The notes under the pieces: generated by a model
Told to the model about the DNA's origin: nothing
The model's input: only the letters and a program-made list of their open reading frames with translations
The model's database searches: none
Shown here: in pieces, positions 59,229 through 64,000 of the stretch
Position numbering within the stretch: the stretch's first letter is position 1
How the letters are laid out: the number at the start of each line of letters is the position of its first letter
Made by a program: the position numbers and the translations under genes
Assembly (NCBI RefSeq): GCF_042453785.1
Contig: NC_091675.1
Location: 3,918,501-3,982,500 of the forward strand
Reading direction: 5' to 3'
DNA length: 64,000 nt
From: Malus domestica
Taxonomy: Eukaryota; Streptophyta; Magnoliopsida; Rosales; Rosaceae

Positions 59229-59387
59229 GTTTGAATACTCTCTCTTGGACGGTCTGGAATTCATAGCCGGGGGTGAGGGACACCAAGAAACTTATTTATA
59301 AGATGATAGTTAGTAGGATTTTCAATATAACAACAGTCCATTTGAATATTCAACCAAAGAAGAAGTGTCCCCTACTGCTGAATCGCT

Positions 59388-59465
59388 GACTTCTGATGAG
59401 GAGGTATTTCAAAGAAATTTCCCATTGACTTCTGATGAGGAGGTATTTCAAAGAAATTTCCCATT
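59388..59465 (-). promoter_or_regulatory. 39-bp tandem duplication in GLR-3 5' flank
   Basis: Two exact 39-bp units (GACTTCTGATGAGGAGGTAT...CCCATT) at 59388-59426 and 59427-59465, about 160-237 bp upstream of the start codon. GLR-1 and GLR-2 flanks have one related copy. Regulatory effect is only inferred. Confidence 0.75.
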
Positions 59466-61742
59466 ACTTGAGTCGAAAGTAGGGGGGAAGGTGGCACTGA
59501 GTCAATTTCAGTTTATTTACAAAATTACCACCCGGTTGATTTCAGCCCAAATTTCGCTTTATTTACAAGATTGCCACTGTGCTTAAGAACGGTTTTTCAT
59601 CTGGACTTGGAGTCGGTGAGAGAGAGGGAAGGGGGACAGAAGGGTTTTCGGCATGGAGGTATGGGTTTAGGGAGACAGAGTAAGGGACAAGTATGGGGTA
59701 GGCTGATTTCACTGCTCTGCAAATTTCCTGGTCGGACCAAAACTTCAGACCTGAAACCACCCCAACGAATGTAAACAAAAAAACAGAGGAAAATCCAGTA
59801 ATTAATTTGTGTATGGTTTTCCTTTTTTTCTTCTTCTTCTATATATGGTAAATACAAAACACTGAACAGTTGATTGTGGTTGGTGGGTTGATCTAGGTTT
59901 TGTTGATTGCTGGAATTTTGGTAGTAGTGCTCCAGATTTACTTGCTCATGGCCTTCTCGTTGCTTTACTGTGAAAAGAAAAGATGGATAATTTAGTGCCA
60001 ACTGTACTTAATTCAATGGAGATTTGCTAGGTTTTTAATACGATTAGGTTAATTGAATGAGTTTTGTGCAGAGTTTGGATGAGTTATTGTGAAAAGAAAA
60101 GATAGATAATTGTTAAACCCGATAACTGTGAATAATTGCCCGAATGTATTGGATTTGAATACAAAAATTTGGATATATTTTGGGTATGGGAAAAACCGTG
60201 ATTATTATTCGATTATGGTTTTGGATATGGTTATAGGGATCCCCAATCCGTATCCATTTCCAAATCCAAACAAAAAAAAAATATTATATATAATATTAAA
60301 GTATTAAAATATATTTATTATTTATTGAATCCATTACCTTGACAATACAAAAATTACATTGTGTGAGTTGCATTTTGTGGAAAAGTTCAAAAGTTTTAAT
60401 ACGAATCAAAATCTATGAGAATTCAATGATACTTATGAGAAATATCAAAGATCAAACCAACATTATCAACGTTTAGCTTTAATTTTTATGTTTCACAAGA
60501 TAAAATTATTAAATCATTTATCAAATATTTAATGACGAAATTAATATTTACTAAATTATCATGCGTCAATTGAATAAATATTTTTTTTTATTGACGAAGA
60601 TGGATATAATCATTAACCAATGAGAAATCCGTTAACCGGTCGGTATGGTTATGAATAATACCCGATGATTAATTTGTGGTTATGGATATGGTTAGTTTTC
60701 ATAGTTATGGGATGAATATAACATTTATGTCCCCAAATCAAACTGTTGTCATCTCTAATATACATATACAATCTTTGTTCCAGAAGGAAACAAATAAAGG
60801 ACAAAAACAATATCCTACCTAATAAATGACTCCTAATATTTACAATATTTTACATTCATTTTTTCCCTTAAACACCGACTCACGTTTTATAGTTTCATCC
60901 TCATTCCTAAGAAAGCGTGTATGGTTTTTCATAATTTGCATATAGGAAGAAAATTAACTAACACAATATTTTGATTTGACCAAACTCTTCAGTTTGGTCC
61001 CTAACAATGAAAATCGATAAATATAATTGACCTTGACCACCGCACATCAAATGTGATCTTTCCGTTTGAATTTAGTAAATAATTTTGTTTGTGTGTTGAT
61101 GTGGCACACATACAGTCTCACAAGTATAATAATGTGGTGGATGTAGTGAGTTTTTCACCGAGCTACATCCACCACTTCGGCTCTTCGAGTCTTGACCCTA
61201 AAAATATCAAAGGTCAGTAGCACCTCAGCATCTTAAGTCTAATAATTTGGGAGACTTGGTCTTTTGAATTAATTAATCAATAGTGTAGTTTATACTCCTT
61301 AGTGATATTTTTACACTAGTAGTATTTTCGTACTTGTTTCTCAGAGGGAAAGAAAGAAGGAAGAAAACCCTTGATTACAGTATCAGAAAGGTAATTGCAA
61401 CTTCTGGATTTTGCTCTAAGAGTTTTGTAATTGCATAATTGACGACGGTAAAAAAATTTGATTAACTGGTATCAACACAACGTCACCTAAAAAAAGTTAC
61501 CTCCAATGAAGCTTCTTCTCTGTGATCCATGGAGATTGTAGCTTCATTTTTTCAAGTGAATCTCTTGGGCTGGCCAGAACTTTCAATTCACACTTTCTCC
61601 AAAAAGAAAAAACCAATTTCATTTTTTCCTTCTGGTGCCATGTATGAATTAAACAAGTCACTTACTATAGCTTTAGCATACCGACTGACATTGGTGAATT
61701 CTGGATAAATACCAAAATCGTGTCTCTTTCAAGCAATTCTCA
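59466..61742. other. GLR-3 upstream spacer
   Basis: No supported gene. 60890-60990 repeats material at 39870-39960. 60110-60300 and 60600-60720 are AT-rich with repeated GGATATGG/GGTTATGG words. Otherwise unremarkable. Confidence 0.5.
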
Positions 61743-62128
61743 ATGGGATCGTTCCAAGAAACTCTAGACGTCAGGGGAAATCAAATCAAATTCAAAGGTC
61801 AGCTTCCTGAATCTGTTGCCAACTGCACAAAATTAGTGGTTTTAAACCTTGGATACAATCAGATAACGGAAGCCATCTGCGATCCAATAAATTATACCGA
61901 GGCATTGGATGTCCAGATACCCAATGCAGTTGAATGTTAAATGGAAGCGATTTGAATTCAGGCAATGAGATTAATTGGGATGTTCTCAGTGTTGAAATTG
62001 GATATGTTGTTGGCCTTGAAGTTGTCATTTGGCTCACTCGTGTTTTGCAGGGGATGGAGGAACTGGTATTACCAAGCTTTGGAGAACGTTTTCTTTCTGA
62101 AAAGCTTCAGGTTCATGCATGGATATGA
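61743..62128 (+). pseudogene. LRR receptor-like protein (RLP) C-terminal fragment, broken
   Basis: 61743-61870 encodes LRR material (ETLDVRGNQIKFKGQLPESV, ANCTKLVVLNLGYNQI). After an ATG-containing gap, 61960-62035 encodes a membrane-spanning stretch (SVEIGYVVGLEVVIWLTRVL) of the form seen before the C-terminus of Cf-like RLPs. A frame change then gives WRNWYYQALENVFF, also RLP-like. Most LRRs are missing, so this is an internal-deletion relic. RLPs of this type are cell-surface immune receptors; this copy cannot work as one. Confidence 0.7.
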
Positions 62129-62192
62129 AAGCTGCTAAATTTAAAACCAACAAACCGCAAGCTTAAATCTATTGGTAGTAAAAATTTGGATA

Positions 62193-62345
62193 AATTATAA
62201 AAAACTACCTCAACTATTGGTGTCATGACATTTTCATACCTCATCTTTTAAAATTGACAATGTCATACCTCATCTTACGAATTTGTGTCAATATCAGACC
62301 TCCGTCAGTTTTTCAATTAATTTTTCTATTAAATGTTGACATGAA
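62193..62345. repeat. Dispersed repeat, second copy of the 7077-7300 family
   Basis: Shares AAATTATAAAAAACTACCTC..., CAATGTCATACCTC, CAGACCTCCGT and the final TTGACATG with the copy near 7077. Confidence 0.6.
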
Positions 62346-62509
62346 CAGAGACGATAACCATTTTTCATTAAAAATTTAATAAAATATTATTAAAAACTAA
62401 AAAAAAATCATTTAATATTAAAAATAAAATAAAAAAGAAACCCTCAGTTCTTCCCTTCCCCCTTCTTCTCTCTTTCTTCTCCTCCATCATCTTCTTCCCC
62501 CTTTTTCTC

Positions 62510-62632
62510 TCTCTCTTCTCCCTCTCTGCGCACCTACATCCCCAAAACCCAGAAACCTTACCACCCGTCCCTCCCCCCCCCCAACCTTCCTCCACCACCC
62601 TCTTTCTCTCATTTCTCTCTCTCTCGCCTCTT

Positions 62633-62684
<52 letters not shown>

Positions 62685-62760
62685 GCACCTGCATCCCCAA
62701 AATCCCAAAACCCAGAAAACCTTCCCACCTGTCCCCCCCCAACCTTCCTCCACCACCCCC
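62510..62760. repeat. Tandem duplication of about 170 bp with CT microsatellite
   Basis: The unit CACCTACATCCCCAAAACCC ... CCAACCTTCCTCCACCACCC (about 62530-62600) recurs at 62687-62757, with a CT run (about 62637-62682) between. Long frames here are low-complexity artefacts. Confidence 0.8.
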
Positions 62761-62796
62761 TTCTCCCCACTTATCAAATCAGGCCCTGCATCCTCG

Positions 62797-62945
62797 ATCT
62801 TGTCCCAGACCCGACGGACCCGCTGCAAAAAAACAAAACAAAAAACAAAATCTGGGTTTTTCTCGTCGCCTCGCCGATCTTGTCCCAGGCCCGACGGACC
62901 CGCTACAAAAAAAAAAACACAAAATCTGGGTTTTTTTGGTCCAAA
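62797..62945. repeat. Tandem duplication of about 78 bp
   Basis: GATCTTGTCCCAGACCCGAC ... AAAATCTGGGTTTTT occurs at 62797-62858 and again from 62875, differing at a few bases and in A-run length. AG-rich tandem repeats (GTGAGAGAGATAGGAAAGAG) follow to about 63090. Confidence 0.8.
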
Positions 62946-63090
62946 TTTTTTTTAAATAAAAAGGTGAAGAATGGACAAAGGAAGAAGGTGAAGAATGAAG
63001 GTGAAGGTGAGAGAGATAGGAAAGAGAGGTGAAGATGAGAGAGATAGGAAAGAGAGGTGAAGGTGAGAGAGATAGGAGAGAGAGAGAGAG

Positions 63091-64000
63091 ATGGAACGCA
63101 GGGGAGAAAGGGAAGAAAGGGAGAGATGGGTTCAGAGCAATTCCACCCCAGTGGATTTTGCCTAGGACCCAGCACAAAAACAGGGCCAGCACCCTGTCAA
63201 CCAAGTCCACCCCTCATTTTGACTGGTACCCAGCCCGAGCTGGGCAATGGACCAGCCCAAAACAGATCGAGCAAGAAGCTGGGCAGTTTGCCTGGCGCGT
63301 GCGCTTCACGCAGGCACTGCCACGAGTAGCCGACAGGGCTATCAGCCCACTTGTGCTCCGGATCCCATCAGCGACGTGGCATGCTTATATCCGTTGGATT
63401 TCCAACGGCTAGTTTTTCTAGACCGTTGGATTTCCAACGGTAAAAAAAATTTAAATTTTACTTTTAAAATATACCGTCCGATCACAGATCAACGGTCCAT
63501 GTTAATTAACTAATTAAAATTTATTAAAACATACAGAAAAAATATTAAAAAATACATAAAATTTAAAAAAAAATTTATTTATTTTTTCTATAAATACCTA
63601 ACTCTCATCTTCCACCTTACACCACATTTCAATATTTTCTACACTTTCTACCAAAGCTTTCATATACTTTTTGTGTGAAAAAAAAATACCAAAAAACTTA
63701 TGGTTGAAGAATAAAGTGTATTTGATGAGTTTATGTAATTTCATTTTAGTGTGTTTTTTTTTTATAGTTTATTTGATGAGTATGTAATTTTATTTTAGTG
63801 TGTATTTTTTTTAAGTTTATTTGAAATTTTATCTGAAATTGGTTAAAAATCTTATCCGAAATAAACTTAAAAAAAAAAACACACCAAAAAAATGCGCTGG
63901 GTGCCAGCGCATTTTTTTAGGGGTGGAGATGCTTTGACCTATTACTGTTCACTTCAGTCTATTATTATTCATTTGAGTGGATAAATGCGCTGGGTGCTGG
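63091..64000 (+). mobile_element. Probable 5' part of a PIF/Harbinger-type element or derivative
   Basis: GC-rich start, then twin palindromic words CCGTTGGATTTCCAACGG (63393-63410 and 63423-63440), AT-rich sequence and a TATA box with a leader (CTATAAATACCTAACTCTCA near 63590). Leaders of this form precede ORF1 of PIF-type elements in related genomes (from memory, not searched). No ORF1 is recognised before the window ends. Boundaries unknown. Confidence 0.35.
63886..63918. repeat. Perfect 15-bp hairpin, GTG loop
   Basis: AAAAAAATGCGCTGG / GTG / CCAGCGCATTTTTTT. The words AATGCGCTGGGTGC recur at the last bases of the window (63985-64000). Confidence 0.9.

Noticed and set aside
62368-63210. 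Long frames rich in Arg/Glu or Ser/Pro/Leu
   Set aside because: Translation of CT/AG microsatellite and tandem duplications.

Overview
The window is nuclear DNA of a dicot, most likely a woody Rosaceae (apple/pear group). It has spliced plant genes with GT/AG introns, long AT-rich spacers full of fold-back MITEs, SINEs and Copia/Gypsy LTR pieces, and plant-only families (LBD, NHL/LEA_2, GLR clade II, DUF4408/DUF761). The species call is inference from family resemblance, not from a search.

Left part (1-22,600), a gene-bearing arm. It starts inside the 3' half of a broken sphingolipid delta-8 desaturase (1-803, +). Next come a two-exon LBD transcription factor (1609-2647, +) whose short second exon is easy to miss, an LRR receptor-like pseudokinase (3648-5621, -), an NDR1/HIN1-like LEA_2 membrane protein (10159-10953, -), a multi-exon ceramidase-like membrane protein (about 14254-16117, -) and an A70-like DUF4408/DUF761 protein (21654-22574, -). 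The spacers hold at least six MITE-like elements, two of them with visible target-site duplications.

Middle (22,600-28,455), a repeat zone. A decayed PIF/Harbinger-type element lies between two 540-bp direct repeats. A Gypsy-type LTR piece follows, containing an array of hairpin repeats with a constant loop and compensating stems.

Right part (28,455-62,200), a tandem cluster of three clade-II glutamate receptor-like genes, all on the minus strand. Only the third (54947-59228) is intact: five exons, 978 residues. GLR-1 has two stop codons and a young, apparently complete Copia element in exon 1. GLR-2 has several frameshifts and stops, a lost splice donor and a different, degraded Copia element, also in exon 1. 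Extra GLR scraps lie at 39,624-39,760 (signal-peptide exon) and 54,153-54,639 (3' end). The second scrap abuts a solo Copia-type LTR that marks a duplication junction. A SINE in intron 1 is shared by GLR-1 and GLR-3 but absent from GLR-2, which helps order the duplications. Upstream of GLR-3 is a wrecked LRR-receptor-like-protein fragment.

Right edge (62,200-64,000): low-complexity CT/AG tandem duplications and AT-rich, palindromic sequence resembling the 5' part of another PIF/Harbinger-type element. The most unusual detail is in the young Copia element. A 13-base block with the gag-pol start codon occurs both in the LTR leader, next to a splice donor, and at the gag-pol start, as a splice acceptor, so spliced and unspliced RNA would encode the same N-terminus.
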